Numbered from the stretch's first letter, positions 8,658 through 18,290 are shown. The stretch: DNA of 64,000 nucleotides from Pseudomonas putida S13.1.2 (GCF_000498395.2 NZ_CP010979.1:1860001-1924000); one strand, 5' to 3'. Made by a program: numbers and translations. The notes: generated by a model not told the origin, from the sequence alone.

Positions 8658-10184
8658 ATGCCTGAACATTTTCGTGCGTTGATCGTCATCCTGTTTTTGG
8701 CGAGCGTGGTCTTCTTGATGGCGCGGCGGCCTGCCACCGACCTTATTCCGCTCAGCGACTACAAGCGCCGGCGCAATCTCTGGTTCCTGCTGACTGTGCT
8801 GGCCTTTGTCTCGCACAGCTTCTGGCTGTACCTGGGTGCAGGCGCGGTCATCCTGTTGCTTGCAGGGCGCCGCGAGCACAACCCCATGGCGTTGTTCTAC
8901 ATGCTGCTGTTCCTGATCCCGCCGGCATCGGTGCAGGTACCGGGGTTTGGCGTGGTCAACTACCTGGTCGACCTCAACCATATCCGCCTGCTCACCCTGT
9001 GCGTGCTGCTGCCGGCCGCGCTGCAGCTGCGCCGGCAGGCGGACACGTTGCGCTTCGGCCGTACCTGGGCCGACAGGCTGCTGGCGGCCGGGCTGCTGCT
9101 GATGAGCGTTTTGTATCTGCGCGAAACCACCCTCACCGATACCCTGCGCCAGGCGCTGTACCTGTATGTCGACGTATTCCTGCCGTATTACGTGGCCAGC
9201 CGTGGCCTGCGCCAGATCAGCGACTTCAAGGACACCCTGCTGGCCTTCGTGCTCACCGCGTTCGTCATGGCGCTGATCGCCGTGGCCGAATATGTGCGCC
9301 ACTGGCTGCTGTACAGCGCCCTGATCGACGCCATGGGCGTGCCTTGGAGCATGTCCGGTTACCTGAGCCGTGGCGGCGCACTGCGGGCCAGCGTCACCAC
9401 CGGCCAGGCGATTGCCTTGGGTTACGTAATGAGCGTGGCGATCGGCCTGTTCCTGTTCGTGCAGGGTTATGTGCAACGCCCGCTGCACAGGGCGATGGGC
9501 GCCCTGCTGCTGGCCGCCGGGCTGTTCGCGCCGTTGTCACGTGGGCCGTGGATCGGCGTCGTGGTCATCGTCGTGGTCTTCATTGCCATGGGCAAAGGCG
9601 CGGTCAGGCGCCTGGCGCTGCTAGGCGCGGCCGGCATGCTGGCGCTGCCCTTGCTGACCGTCGTACCGGGCGGTGACAAGGTGCTGGACCTGCTGCCGTA
9701 CATCGGCAACATCGAAAAAGAGAACATCACCTACCGCGAGCGGCTGATGGACAACTCCTGGATCGTCATCCAGCGCAACCCGCTGTTCGGCTCGTTCGAC
9801 TTCCGCAACACCCCGGAAATGCAGTCGATGATCCAGGGCGAAGGCATCATCGACATCGTCAACACCTACATCAACCTGGCGCTGCGGGTCGGGCTGGTCG
9901 GGCTCGGGCTGTTCGTTGCGTTCTTTGCCGTGGTGTTGAGGGGTATCCGCAGGGCCATGCTCAGTTTTCCCGACAAGGATGACGAACGGCGACAGCTGGG
10001 GCGGGTGCTGCTGGCAACGCTGATCGGCATTCTGGTGATCATCTTCACCGTCAGCAGCATCACCTTCATCCCGGTGGTGTACTGGTCAATCGCGGGGCTT
10101 GGCGTGGCCTACATCCAGATGGTCCGCCGGCTGAACAGCAGCCCGGTCATGGAACTGGCCGAACCCGACCTACAACCCAGGTAA
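8658..10184 (+). CDS. Wzy-like polymerase / O-antigen ligase family membrane protein
   Basis: 508-aa polytopic membrane protein with about 10-12 hydrophobic helices and a long periplasmic loop after residue ~335 (from VVPGGDKVLDLLPYIGN to the next helix near NTYINLALRVG). The motif LFAPLSRGPWIGVVVI matches the Wzy_C/O-antigen-ligase signature (SRGPW). It probably joins repeat units delivered by the Wzx protein into the EPS chain. Its TAA overlaps the ATG of the following glycosidase gene by one base (TAATG). Confidence 0.8.
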   Translation: MPEHFRALIVILFLASVVFLMARRPATDLIPLSDYKRRRNLWFLLTVLAFVSHSFWLYLGAGAVILLLAGRREHNPMALFYMLLFLIPPASVQVPGFGVVNYLVDLNHIRLLTLCVLLPAALQLRRQADTLRFGRTWADRLLAAGLLLMSVLYLRETTLTDTLRQALYLYVDVFLPYYVASRGLRQISDFKDTLLAFVLTAFVMALIAVAEYVRHWLLYSALIDAMGVPWSMSGYLSRGGALRASVTTGQAIALGYVMSVAIGLFLFVQGYVQRPLHRAMGALLLAAGLFAPLSRGPWIGVVVIVVVFIAMGKGAVRRLALLGAAGMLALPLLTVVPGGDKVLDLLPYIGNIEKENITYRERLMDNSWIVIQRNPLFGSFDFRNTPEMQSMIQGEGIIDIVNTYINLALRVGLVGLGLFVAFFAVVLRGIRRAMLSFPDKDDERRQLGRVLLATLIGILVIIFTVSSITFIPVVYWSIAGLGVAYIQMVRRLNSSPVMELAEPDLQPR

Positions 10185-12790
10185 TGTCAATGAACGTGCT
10201 CACCCTGCATCATCTCGTGCGCCTTTCGGCCATTGCCGGCCTGGCCTTGCTACCGGTGGCCGGCTGGGGGTCAGACTGGCAGGTCAGTGTCGATGAGCAG
10301 AATGGCTTGCCCACCGTGACACACGGCGGCGGCCCGGTGATGAAAGCCAAGTTCGACTTCTGGGCGGCCAACTGGAGCTGGACCGGCTTTTACACCGACT
10401 TCAAGGTCAATGGCCCCTACCAGTACACGCTGCTGGGCAAGAACAAGGAACTGGACTTTGACCTGAAGGCGGATATCCGCAAGGACCAGGCACAAACCCT
10501 GAGCTGGGCATTCGACCTCAACGCCCACAGCCGCCAGGCCGGGGTGATGGGCGGCGGTATGGTGTTCCAGTTCGACCCGGCGCAAATCGCGGGCGACATG
10601 GGCGCCCCGCAACTGTTGCCCGACAACCGCGGCTGGTCGTGGGGCAAGGCCGACCAGGGGCGGCGGGTCGAGATGCGCTTCGATCCGCCACTGGCCAAGG
10701 TCTATTTCGAGCGCGGCAACCCGTCCGAGCTGCGTGCGTTTCTCTACAAAGACCCGATCAGCGCCGGCCGCCAGCAGCTCAAGGCGGTGCTCAACGTGAC
10801 CGGCGACATCGAACTGGGCCCCACGCCCACCGAGCGTTTCGGCCTGGCCGACCCTGCCAGCTGGCCCGATGACCAGCTGGACTGGCGCACCTCACCGGTG
10901 GACCTGTCGTTCCTCAATGCCGCTGAAAAGCCCGCCGGCAAACGCGGCTTCGTCAAGGCGGTCGGCGAACAGTTGATGTTTGAGGACAACTCCCCAGTGC
11001 GCTTCTGGGGTACCAACCTGTCTGCCTATTCGCTGTTCAAGAGCCCCGACGAAGAAATCCGCCAACAGGCCAAGCGCCTGTCGGCACTGGGCTTCAACCT
11101 GGTACGCCTGCACCATCACGATTCGCCGTGGGTGAGCCCGAACGTGTTTGGCGACGGCACCTTGCTGCGCGACACCCAGCAGCTCAGCGCCGAGTCGCTG
11201 CGCAAGCTCGACCTGTGGATCAAGGCACTCAAGGACGAAGGCATCTACATCTGGCTGGACATGCACGTGCAACGTGCGTTTACCGCCGGCGACAATATTG
11301 AAGACTTCGATGAGCTGCCCGAGAAGGAAGGTCGCGTCGACCTGAAGGGTTACGCCTACGTGAACGACAGTATCCAGAAAGCGATGAAACGGTTCGCCGA
11401 GCAGTACCTGACCCATGTGAATGAATACACCGGCCTGGCTTACAAGGACGACCCAGCCATCGCCGCGGTGCTGATCACCAACGAAAACGACCTCACCCAG
11501 CACTACGGTAACGCGCTGATGCCGGACAAGGATGTACCGCGCCATAGCGAGCGCTACATGGCCGCAGCCAAAGCCTTCGCCAGGCAGCATGATCTGCCCG
11601 CCGACCTTACCTGGCGCGCCTGGGAGCACGGCCCGTCGAAGCTGTTCCTCAACGACCTGGAGCAGCGCTTCAACACCGCCATGATCACCCAACTGCGCGG
11701 CCTGGGCGTGAAAGTGCCGATCGCCACCACCAGCACCTGGGGCGGCAATGGCCTGAGCGCACTGCCGGCGCTGACCGCAGGCGATGTAGTCGACGCCCAC
11801 AGCTACGGCGCCATCGGCCAGCTGGAGAAGAACCCGTTGACCAGCGATGGCATGATCGACTGGCTCGCCGCCGCCCAAGTGGTGGGCAAACCGCTGACCG
11901 TCACCGAGTGGAACACCGAGCCGTTCCCGCTGCCTGACCGCCACTCGTTGCCGCTGTATATAGCCGGCACCGCCAGCCACCAGGGCTGGGACGCCATGAT
12001 GCAGTACGCCTACAGCCAACAAGGCTTCAACCCGGGCTGGCGCACGGCGGACAACTGGCACGCGTACAACGACCCGGCGATGATCGCCACCCTGCCCGCT
12101 GCCGCCCTGCTCTATCGCCGTGCGGACGTGAAGCCGGCATCTACCCGCTACGTATTCGCGCCGACGCCCGCCACCCTCTACAACCAGGAGATTACCCCGC
12201 GCAATTCGGTACTGTTGCGTACAGCCATGGAAAAGGGCCAGCTGCAGATCGCACTGCCGCCGACCCCGGAACTGCCCTGGCTGAAACCTGCCGCCATCCC
12301 GGCTGGCGCGCAAGTGCTGCAGGACCCGGGGCAATCGCTGCTGGCCGCCGATGCCATGGAGTCGGTTACCGACACCGCCGAACTCAAGCGCAACTGGCAA
12401 CAAGGCGTCTACACCATCGACACGCCACTGACCCAGGCCGCCACCGGCTGGCTGGGTGGCCGCTCGATCAGCCTGGGTGCCGTTCAGGTACAGACGAAAA
12501 CCCCTTACGCCAGCGTGGCGGTACAGAGCCTGGACGGAAAGCCCTTGGGCCAGTCGCGCGACCTGCTGCTGTCACTGGGCACGCGTGCCATGCCCAAGGC
12601 CGATGACAAGACGCCCTTCAACGTCGAACCTCTTGAAGGCAGCTTGACCATCAAGGCACCCGCCGGTCTGAAACTGTTCGCCCGCGATGCACAGGCACAG
12701 CTGAAGGCACTGCCGGTGGCCTACAAGGATGGGTATTACAGCATTACGCTCGATGGCAGCTACATGTCCAACTGGCTGTTCTTGAAATAG
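10184..12790 (+). CDS. Secreted clan-A glycoside hydrolase (GH5/GH39-like) coupled to the polymerase gene
   Basis: 868-aa protein with a signal peptide (MNVLTLHHLVRLSAIAGLAL, cleavage near AGWGS). An N-terminal beta-rich domain (~30-240) is followed by a (beta/alpha)8-type domain (~255-600) and a C-terminal beta domain. VLITNEN supplies the probable acid/base Glu (E434) and LTVTEWNTEP the probable nucleophile (E575), in the order expected for retaining clan-A enzymes. It overlaps the polymerase gene (TAATG). By analogy with PslG or BcsZ it may trim or edit the nascent polysaccharide in the periplasm. Exact GH family and substrate are unknown. Confidence 0.75.
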   Translation: MSMNVLTLHHLVRLSAIAGLALLPVAGWGSDWQVSVDEQNGLPTVTHGGGPVMKAKFDFWAANWSWTGFYTDFKVNGPYQYTLLGKNKELDFDLKADIRKDQAQTLSWAFDLNAHSRQAGVMGGGMVFQFDPAQIAGDMGAPQLLPDNRGWSWGKADQGRRVEMRFDPPLAKVYFERGNPSELRAFLYKDPISAGRQQLKAVLNVTGDIELGPTPTERFGLADPASWPDDQLDWRTSPVDLSFLNAAEKPAGKRGFVKAVGEQLMFEDNSPVRFWGTNLSAYSLFKSPDEEIRQQAKRLSALGFNLVRLHHHDSPWVSPNVFGDGTLLRDTQQLSAESLRKLDLWIKALKDEGIYIWLDMHVQRAFTAGDNIEDFDELPEKEGRVDLKGYAYVNDSIQKAMKRFAEQYLTHVNEYTGLAYKDDPAIAAVLITNENDLTQHYGNALMPDKDVPRHSERYMAAAKAFARQHDLPADLTWRAWEHGPSKLFLNDLEQRFNTAMITQLRGLGVKVPIATTSTWGGNGLSALPALTAGDVVDAHSYGAIGQLEKNPLTSDGMIDWLAAAQVVGKPLTVTEWNTEPFPLPDRHSLPLYIAGTASHQGWDAMMQYAYSQQGFNPGWRTADNWHAYNDPAMIATLPAAALLYRRADVKPASTRYVFAPTPATLYNQEITPRNSVLLRTAMEKGQLQIALPPTPELPWLKPAAIPAGAQVLQDPGQSLLAADAMESVTDTAELKRNWQQGVYTIDTPLTQAATGWLGGRSISLGAVQVQTKTPYASVAVQSLDGKPLGQSRDLLLSLGTRAMPKADDKTPFNVEPLEGSLTIKAPAGLKLFARDAQAQLKALPVAYKDGYYSITLDGSYMSNWLFLK

Positions 12791-12895
12791 GGTATAGGGC
12801 CATCTACGCTCAGGTCACCTGTAGCTGATCATCCCACCTGCACGTTTCAGGGACGGTTCACTGCGTCTGTAAACAGCAGATTCCAGGAGGTGCGG

Positions 12896-13870
12896 ATGAA
12901 ATATCTGGTAGTGGGTGGCGCGGGCTACATTGGCTCGCACATGGTCAAGCACCTGCTCGGTGCCGGCCATGAGGTAGTGGTGGCGGACCTGGTTTCGCCT
13001 GGCCCCGGCATCCAGTGGGCCAAGCTCGATATTGCCGACGAAGCTGCGCTGGATGTGCTGTTCAGCGTTTGCCATTTCGATGCGGTGTTCCACTTTGCCT
13101 CGTTCATCCAGGTGGGCGAGTCAGTCAGCGCACCCGGCAAGTACTACCAGAACAACGTCGCTGCCACCCTTGCCCTGTTGCAGGCCATGGTGAATGCGGG
13201 CATCCGGCATCTGGTGTTTTCGTCCAGTGCCGCCGTTTATGGCAACCCGCAGTACGTGCCGATCGATGAAGCGCATGTCAAAGGGCCGATCAACCCCTAT
13301 GGGCTGAGCAAATGGATGGTCGAGCAGATTCTTGAAGACTTCGACCGGGCATATGGTTTGAAGTCTGTATGCCTGCGTTATTTCAATGCCGCCGGTGCTG
13401 ACCCCGATGGCCAGCTCGGTGAACGCCACGAGCCGGAGACCCACCTGATCCCGCTGATCTTGCAGGCCGCATCAGGCCGCCGCGAGGCGGTGACGGTGTT
13501 TGGCCGGGATTACGATACGCCGGATGGCACCTGTATCCGCGACTACGTGCATGTGGCCGATCTGGCGACGGCGCATGCGTTGGCGGTGGATTATTTACTG
13601 GCAGGTGGCGAGCGCACCGCGTTCAACCTGGGCAATGGCCTGGGCTTTTCGGTGCAGCAAGTGATCGATACAGCCCGGGCAGTGACCGGGCGGCAGATCA
13701 ATGCCCTTGACGCCCCGCGCCGCGCTGGCGACCCGCCACGGCTGGTGGCAGATGCAAGCAAGGCGCTGCAGGTGCTGGGCTGGCGGCCGGAGTTTGCTTC
13801 GCTGGAGCAGATTGTGCGGCATGCGTGGCAGTGGGAGTTGCAGTATCCCTGGAGCCTGCATCAGGGCTGA
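12896..13870 (+). CDS. galE: UDP-glucose 4-epimerase
   Basis: 324-aa extended short-chain dehydrogenase. The NAD site is GGAGYIGSHMV near the N-terminus. The catalytic set is S111 (FSSSAAVYG), Y135 and K139 (NPYGLSKWMVEQ). It interconverts UDP-glucose and UDP-galactose, supplying galactosyl donors for the EPS. The ATG at 12896 is preferred over GTG 12890 because a perfect AGGAGG (12885-12890) lies five bases before it. It follows the glycosidase gene by about 100 bases and is convergent with the kinase gene, the two being separated by a REP pair. Confidence 0.92.
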   Translation: MKYLVVGGAGYIGSHMVKHLLGAGHEVVVADLVSPGPGIQWAKLDIADEAALDVLFSVCHFDAVFHFASFIQVGESVSAPGKYYQNNVAATLALLQAMVNAGIRHLVFSSSAAVYGNPQYVPIDEAHVKGPINPYGLSKWMVEQILEDFDRAYGLKSVCLRYFNAAGADPDGQLGERHEPETHLIPLILQAASGRREAVTVFGRDYDTPDGTCIRDYVHVADLATAHALAVDYLLAGGERTAFNLGNGLGFSVQQVIDTARAVTGRQINALDAPRRAGDPPRLVADASKALQVLGWRPEFASLEQIVRHAWQWELQYPWSLHQG

Positions 13871-13878
13871 GAGCTTTG

Positions 13879-13998
13879 GGGGCTGCTTCGCAGCCCATCG
13901 CGACGCAAGGCCGCTCCTACAGGTACAGCGCAAAATTCGACCATTGCGCTGTACCTGTAGGAGCGGCCTTGTGTCGCGATGGGCTGCAAAGCAGCCCC
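13879..13998. repeat. Long inverted REP pair between convergent genes
   Basis: Two facing copies of GGGGCTGCTTCGCAGCCC-like sequence plus GCAAGGCCGCTCCTACAGG, whose arms extend to about 55 bases and pair almost perfectly around a short AATTCGACCA centre. Similar units recur at 21.0 kb. It occupies the whole gap between the galE stop and the kinase stop, so it could act as a two-way terminator or mRNA-end stabiliser. Confidence 0.8.
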
Positions 13999-14011
13999 AA
14001 AATTTCGAACC

Positions 14012-14818
14012 TTAATAATAGGTTCGCGGCTGCTCGTCAGCCTTGTTCAGCACCGTGCCGATCAGGTTAACCGTGGCCAGGTGATGCAAGCAGTCCTCGA
14101 TTTCCTTCTTGTTGTTCATCCCGTTGGCCACCACCAGCAGCACACAGTCAAACTTGGGTATCACGGTGATCGCATCGTCAGAGCTAAGCAACGGCGGCAA
14201 ATCGAAAATGCAGATGCGCGACTCGTAGCGGTTGCGCAAATCACTGATCAGGTTGTTCACCTTGGGCGACGACAGCATCTCGGTCGACATCGGCACCGGC
14301 ACCCGCGTCGGCAGCACCACGAAACGTGGCAGGGTCGGGTTGACCAGGCACTCCTGCAATTCGGCCTTGTCCGTCAAAAACTCGTTCAGCGCCTGCTCCA
14401 TGGGCAGGCCCAGACAGCTGCCGACCTTGGGCCGGCGCAGGTCGAAATCCACCAGCAAGGCGGTTTTGGTGGTGTAGTGGGCGATACTCATGGCCAGGTT
14501 GATCGCCAGCACCGTCTTGCCTGCCTCAGGCGTTGGCGAGGTGATGCCCAGCGTGCGCCAGCCGTTCTCCTCCATGGCCCTGAGCACCTGCGTGCGCAGC
14601 AGGTCGATCGGCCCGTTCATGTTGGAGTTCTTGTTGTACGCCACGATGCGGTGGCGCTCCAGATGGTCCGCCCGCAGCGGCACCACTTTGGTGTTCACAT
14701 AGTCGAACAGCCCAGGCACTTCTGCCAGCGCCGTGCCGGGTGCGGGTGACAATGCCTGGGGGGTACCCGGGGTAACCTGGTGAAGATTATTGCCAACAGA
14801 CGGCTTGGTCCTGTCCAT
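14012..14818 (-). CDS. Tyrosine-kinase-like EPS ATPase (CpsD/CapB, XrtA-associated type)
   Basis: 268-aa cytoplasmic BY-kinase-like P-loop protein. The Walker A segment is SPTPEAGKTV (residues ~95-104), Walker A' is LLVDFDLRRPKVG and Walker B is RICIFDLPPLL. The C-terminus ends in RTYY, a minimal tyrosine tail compared with the long Tyr cluster of Wzc. It probably controls chain length and export together with the neighbouring Wzz-like protein. The start is ATG 14818 with GGAAAG upstream; a GTG lies one codon before. Walker A has Ala-Gly-Lys instead of the common Glu-Gly-Lys. Confidence 0.82.
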   Translation of the reverse strand: MDRTKPSVGNNLHQVTPGTPQALSPAPGTALAEVPGLFDYVNTKVVPLRADHLERHRIVAYNKNSNMNGPIDLLRTQVLRAMEENGWRTLGITSPTPEAGKTVLAINLAMSIAHYTTKTALLVDFDLRRPKVGSCLGLPMEQALNEFLTDKAELQECLVNPTLPRFVVLPTRVPVPMSTEMLSSPKVNNLISDLRNRYESRICIFDLPPLLSSDDAITVIPKFDCVLLVVANGMNNKKEIEDCLHHLATVNLIGTVLNKADEQPRTYY

Positions 14819-14829
14819 CACTGCTTTCC

Positions 14830-16392
14830 CTATGCAAACCGAGATATGACTTTGAACAGCAGCACATCCAGTGGCATGTAGAAGACGTGCACCAGCACTA
14901 CCATGATAGCCGCCAACGCCAGTGCTGCCAGCATCAGCCAGTTACGCCAGCGTTTGCGCCTGGCCACGTCGGCCCTGGTATCGATGTAGGGCAGAGCCAC
15001 CAGCACCCGTTTGCCCAGCAGGCTTTCCAGCGCGCCGACCCCGCGCACACGCTGGTTGAGCATTTCCAGCAGCATCACCAGGGCGCCACCGCCTGCCGGC
15101 GCCAACACCAGGCCCAACGCAGCGATCTTCTTGCGATTAGGCTTGATCGGTTTCTCAGGCATCAGCGGTGGCTCCAGCAGCACAAAGCGCTCGGCCTTGT
15201 TCTCCTGCTCCAGGCTTTCGGTAATTTTCGCGCCCATTTCCTTGGCACGGATTTCTTCATATTTTTTGCGCGCATTATCGTGGTCACGCATCAAGGTCAC
15301 CAGGCCACGCTCGACTTGCGGCGCCTCGAGGATCTCGGCCTCGTAACCTTCCATCTTCCTGGTCAGCTCACGCTTCTGATCGGCCAGCGATCTGATACGT
15401 TCCTGGGCCGCGCTCATCTTGGCCCGAACGCGCGCCACCTCGAGGCTGACCGTGGACGTGGTGGCCGTGCGCCCGCCGCTGGCTTCCAGCGCCTGGATCT
15501 TGCGCTTGGCCGCCACTACATCCGGGTGGGCATCCTTGTAGCGGGTCAGCAACCGGGCGTACTCGGCTTTCAGGCTTGGCAGGTCCTGAGCCTGGTCGGG
15601 ACTGGTCGGTTTGCTGCCTTCGGTAACCTTGGTTGCAAGGCCGGCATTGGCCGCAGACAGCTCCAGCTCCAGGTAGCGCAGTTCTTCCTGGGCGGCCTTG
15701 TAGTCACGGTCGACCTCGCGGAACTCCAGCTCCGAACGCGAGAGCATGTTCATGCGCAGGGTTTGGTGCTCGGGCAAGGCATTGGCGTGGGCTTGCTTGA
15801 AGTCGGCAAGCTGGTTTTCCAGGCTGGCCAGCTCGGCGCCCAGCTTGTTGGCCTCCTGGGTAAGAAACTCGGTGGTTTCGTTGGCCCGCTCGGTGCGCTG
15901 CTTGAGGTTTTCGTTAAGGAACAGAGTGACCAGTTCGTCGGCCACTTCCTTGGCGACTTGCGCCTGCTTGTGTTCGAAGGACACATTGAACGCAACTGTC
16001 GCCTCGCCCCGCCCGCGCACGAACGTGGTGAGGGTTTCGACCACGATGGCGTTGCGCATCTGGTCGATCTTGTCGGACTCGCTCAAGCGCTTGTCGGCGA
16101 ACAGGTTGTACTTGTCGATGATGCGCAGCAGGTTCTCGCGCGTCATCACCCGCTGGCGAATCACCTCGATGCGCTCATCGGCAAAGCTGGTGGTGTTGGT
16201 CGACACCAGCTCGGGGGAAATCTGTTGCGACTCCACGAGAATGGTGCCGGTCGACTGGTAGATCGGCGGCACCATCAACGCGACACCCACGGTCGCGGCA
16301 AGAATGACTACGGCACTCACCCCTAACACCAGGGCCCTGTCCTTGATAATGGCGATGTAATCTCTGATGGAGAGTTCGTAGTCAGACTTCAT
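14830..16392 (-). CDS. Polysaccharide chain-length determinant (Wzz/GNVR, XrtA-system type)
   Basis: 520-aa inner-membrane co-polymerase. The first membrane helix is at residues ~20-42 (ALVLGVSAVVILAATVGVAL), and a second lies near the C-terminus (LMLAALALAAIMVVLVHVF). A long coiled-coil periplasmic part lies between them, and the Pro-rich PLMPEKPIKPNRKK precedes the final helix. It sets chain length and links the kinase to the OPX exporter. Only 11 bases separate its stop from the kinase ATG. The architecture fits the chain-length proteins found beside exosortase systems. Confidence 0.85.
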   Translation of the reverse strand: MKSDYELSIRDYIAIIKDRALVLGVSAVVILAATVGVALMVPPIYQSTGTILVESQQISPELVSTNTTSFADERIEVIRQRVMTRENLLRIIDKYNLFADKRLSESDKIDQMRNAIVVETLTTFVRGRGEATVAFNVSFEHKQAQVAKEVADELVTLFLNENLKQRTERANETTEFLTQEANKLGAELASLENQLADFKQAHANALPEHQTLRMNMLSRSELEFREVDRDYKAAQEELRYLELELSAANAGLATKVTEGSKPTSPDQAQDLPSLKAEYARLLTRYKDAHPDVVAAKRKIQALEASGGRTATTSTVSLEVARVRAKMSAAQERIRSLADQKRELTRKMEGYEAEILEAPQVERGLVTLMRDHDNARKKYEEIRAKEMGAKITESLEQENKAERFVLLEPPLMPEKPIKPNRKKIAALGLVLAPAGGGALVMLLEMLNQRVRGVGALESLLGKRVLVALPYIDTRADVARRKRWRNWLMLAALALAAIMVVLVHVFYMPLDVLLFKVISRFA

Positions 16393-16411
16393 GGGGCCAC
16401 CTGCCTGAAGT

Positions 16412-17527
16412 TCAGATGTCGGGGTACCTGTACGTCAACGTCAAACCAACGATCGTAGCGGTTGCATCGGGCGCTTGGTCCTGTTGCCGTTCCTTGTACA
16501 TGAGCGATAGGCGCAGGTCCCAGTACGGGGAAAACTGCCGGCTGGCCCAAACGCTGTAAGTCTGCAGTGTGTTAGGGCTCTGCCCCTTGCTGTCTTGCCA
16601 GGCAGCGTCAGCGCCCACCCGGGTCAGTTCGGTGACAGCGTAACTCCACACGCCACGCACCTGGTCCAGCTCGGCGAACCCGCCTTCGGCACTGGCCACC
16701 GTGCTGCGCTCAGCGGTCAGGCTGGCAATGGCACGCGTGCCGGTGTACAGCAACGCCACCCCTCCCTCACCGCGCCGGCCGCCGTCATCGCCAGACACCT
16801 GGTTGACGCCAATGTGGGCATCGGCGCTCAGGCCTTCGGCAAGCTGGTACTTGATGCCCACTGCCGGGGTGTAGCTGTTGGACGCGGTCGCGGTAAGGTC
16901 CTGCTCGGGGTCATAGCGTCGGGCACCGAAGCGGGTATACACATCGGCCCGCTCGCTCCAGGCGTAGGTCCAGGTAAATACGTTTGCCAGTTCGTCGTAG
17001 CCGGTCAGTGTGCTGATGTCATAACGGGCACGGTTGTAGGTGGTTTCGTTGCTCAGGGTGCTGCGCTCGGTAATCGCCTGGCTCCAGTTGCCGGTCAGGG
17101 TGTAGAGCTTTTGCGTACCGTCGGTGGTGATCACCCCGGTATCCAGCACTGTCCCCGACAGCGTCGAGCTTTCGTTGTACCGGGCCACCAGGCCGAAACG
17201 CCCACGTTCGGTGGTGCGCTGCCAGCCCAGGCTGATATCGGGGTCTTCACGGTCATCGACCACATCGGTGTCAGACGATCGCAACACATGCATGCCCAGC
17301 CCCAACCTCAATTCGTCTTGGTCGAAGGTACCGATCAGGGTGTAATCCGGCGCGATGATCGTGCGCGTTACGCCCTTTTCCCCCGACGTCAGCAACAAAG
17401 GGTTGCTGTCATACTCGACGGATGTCGGTACCACCACCGTAGACTGCCAATTTGCCGCCAGGACCGCGTCCGTAAACGGCAAAGCCAGGATTGCCGTTGC
17501 AATGCTAGTTGTTCTTAGAAGAGGCAT
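16412..17527 (-). CDS. Outer-membrane beta-barrel protein of the EPS locus
   Basis: 371-aa protein with a signal peptide (MPLLRTTSIATAILALPF, cleavage near VLAA). Alternating polar/aromatic strands follow to the end, for example LRLGLGMHVL, YTLTGNWSQAITERSTLS and WDLRLSLMYKERQ. The last strand is VGLTLTYRYPDI, close to a barrel end but lacking a terminal Phe. It resembles the barrels (TIGR03016-like) that accompany PEP-CTERM/XrtA EPS genes. It may help the polysaccharide leave through the outer membrane. It sits between the OPX gene (24-base gap) and the Wzz-like gene (19-base gap). Confidence 0.72.
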   Translation of the reverse strand: MPLLRTTSIATAILALPFTDAVLAANWQSTVVVPTSVEYDSNPLLLTSGEKGVTRTIIAPDYTLIGTFDQDELRLGLGMHVLRSSDTDVVDDREDPDISLGWQRTTERGRFGLVARYNESSTLSGTVLDTGVITTDGTQKLYTLTGNWSQAITERSTLSNETTYNRARYDISTLTGYDELANVFTWTYAWSERADVYTRFGARRYDPEQDLTATASNSYTPAVGIKYQLAEGLSADAHIGVNQVSGDDGGRRGEGGVALLYTGTRAIASLTAERSTVASAEGGFAELDQVRGVWSYAVTELTRVGADAAWQDSKGQSPNTLQTYSVWASRQFSPYWDLRLSLMYKERQQDQAPDATATIVGLTLTYRYPDI

Positions 17528-17551
17528 TAAGTGTTCTTATTAAAGGCAAGA

Positions 17552-18109
17552 TCAAGGAACGACCAGCGTATCGCCAGCCTGAAGTTGGATGTTGGTGGAC
17601 ATGTCCCGCCCAGACACCAGGTCCTTATATCGCACGGGCAGGATCTTTTGGGAAGCGCCGGTGCCGCGGACCACCTTGATATCGCTTTCGTCAGCAAATT
17701 TGTCCAGGCCGCCCGACATGCTCAGCGCCTGAAGCACTGCGGTAGGGCCCGCCATTTGCACAGGGCCCGGTTTGATCACTTTACCCTGTACATAGACCAG
17801 GTTGCCGGCGATGCTCTTGACGACAACGCTGACGTTCGGGTCGGGGAGGAATTTTTCGAGTTTGGCAGCCACTTGCTTCTCAACTGCCGTTACATCCAGC
17901 CCGGCAACATTGATGCGCCCGGCCAAGGGGAAGGTAATACTGCCATCGGGTAGTACGGTGGCTTCTTGACGCAGGCTGTCTTCCTGCCACACCGAAACCA
18001 TCACCACATCACCGGGGCTGAGCAGGTAAGCCGCACCGCTCTGATCGGCGTTACCGGCACTGGACCACACGGCCAGCGCACAGAATGCGGCAATCATTGA
18101 ACGCATCAT
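17552..18109 (-). CDS. Short polysaccharide export protein (OPX, Wza-like)
   Basis: 185-aa secreted protein: signal peptide (MMRSMIAAFCALAVWSSAG), polysaccharide export domain (YLLSPGDVVMVSVWQEDSLRQ, then VLPDGSITFPLAGRINVAG) and one SLBB domain (VYVQGKVIKPGPVQMAGP). It is shorter than Wza and has no proper lipobox (the Cys is preceded by Ala-Phe), so it is probably not a lipoprotein. Start ATG 18109 has GGAGGG six bases upstream. A further GTG-type extension upstream lacks a ribosome site. It would form or recruit the export channel for the EPS. Confidence 0.87.
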   Translation of the reverse strand: MMRSMIAAFCALAVWSSAGNADQSGAAYLLSPGDVVMVSVWQEDSLRQEATVLPDGSITFPLAGRINVAGLDVTAVEKQVAAKLEKFLPDPNVSVVVKSIAGNLVYVQGKVIKPGPVQMAGPTAVLQALSMSGGLDKFADESDIKVVRGTGASQKILPVRYKDLVSGRDMSTNIQLQAGDTLVVP

Positions 18110-18290
18110 GAGGGTCCCTCCGGCCAAATGGCCCGAAAAAGAGCACTGAATGAGAACAGCACACCAACTCTCGCTCTGCTTCGCGGCTTAAACCCGCCGC
18201 GATGGCCCGTCCTTCCTGGAGGCCCCAACCTTGACGCTTTACAGGTAGGCTGCCTTGCTCTGCAACCAAGGCCTTTCAAGGGCTACTGGG

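Noticed and set aside
17552..18109. OPX as a lipoprotein
   Set aside because: The only Cys in the signal region is preceded by Ala-Ala-Phe, which does not fit a lipobox.
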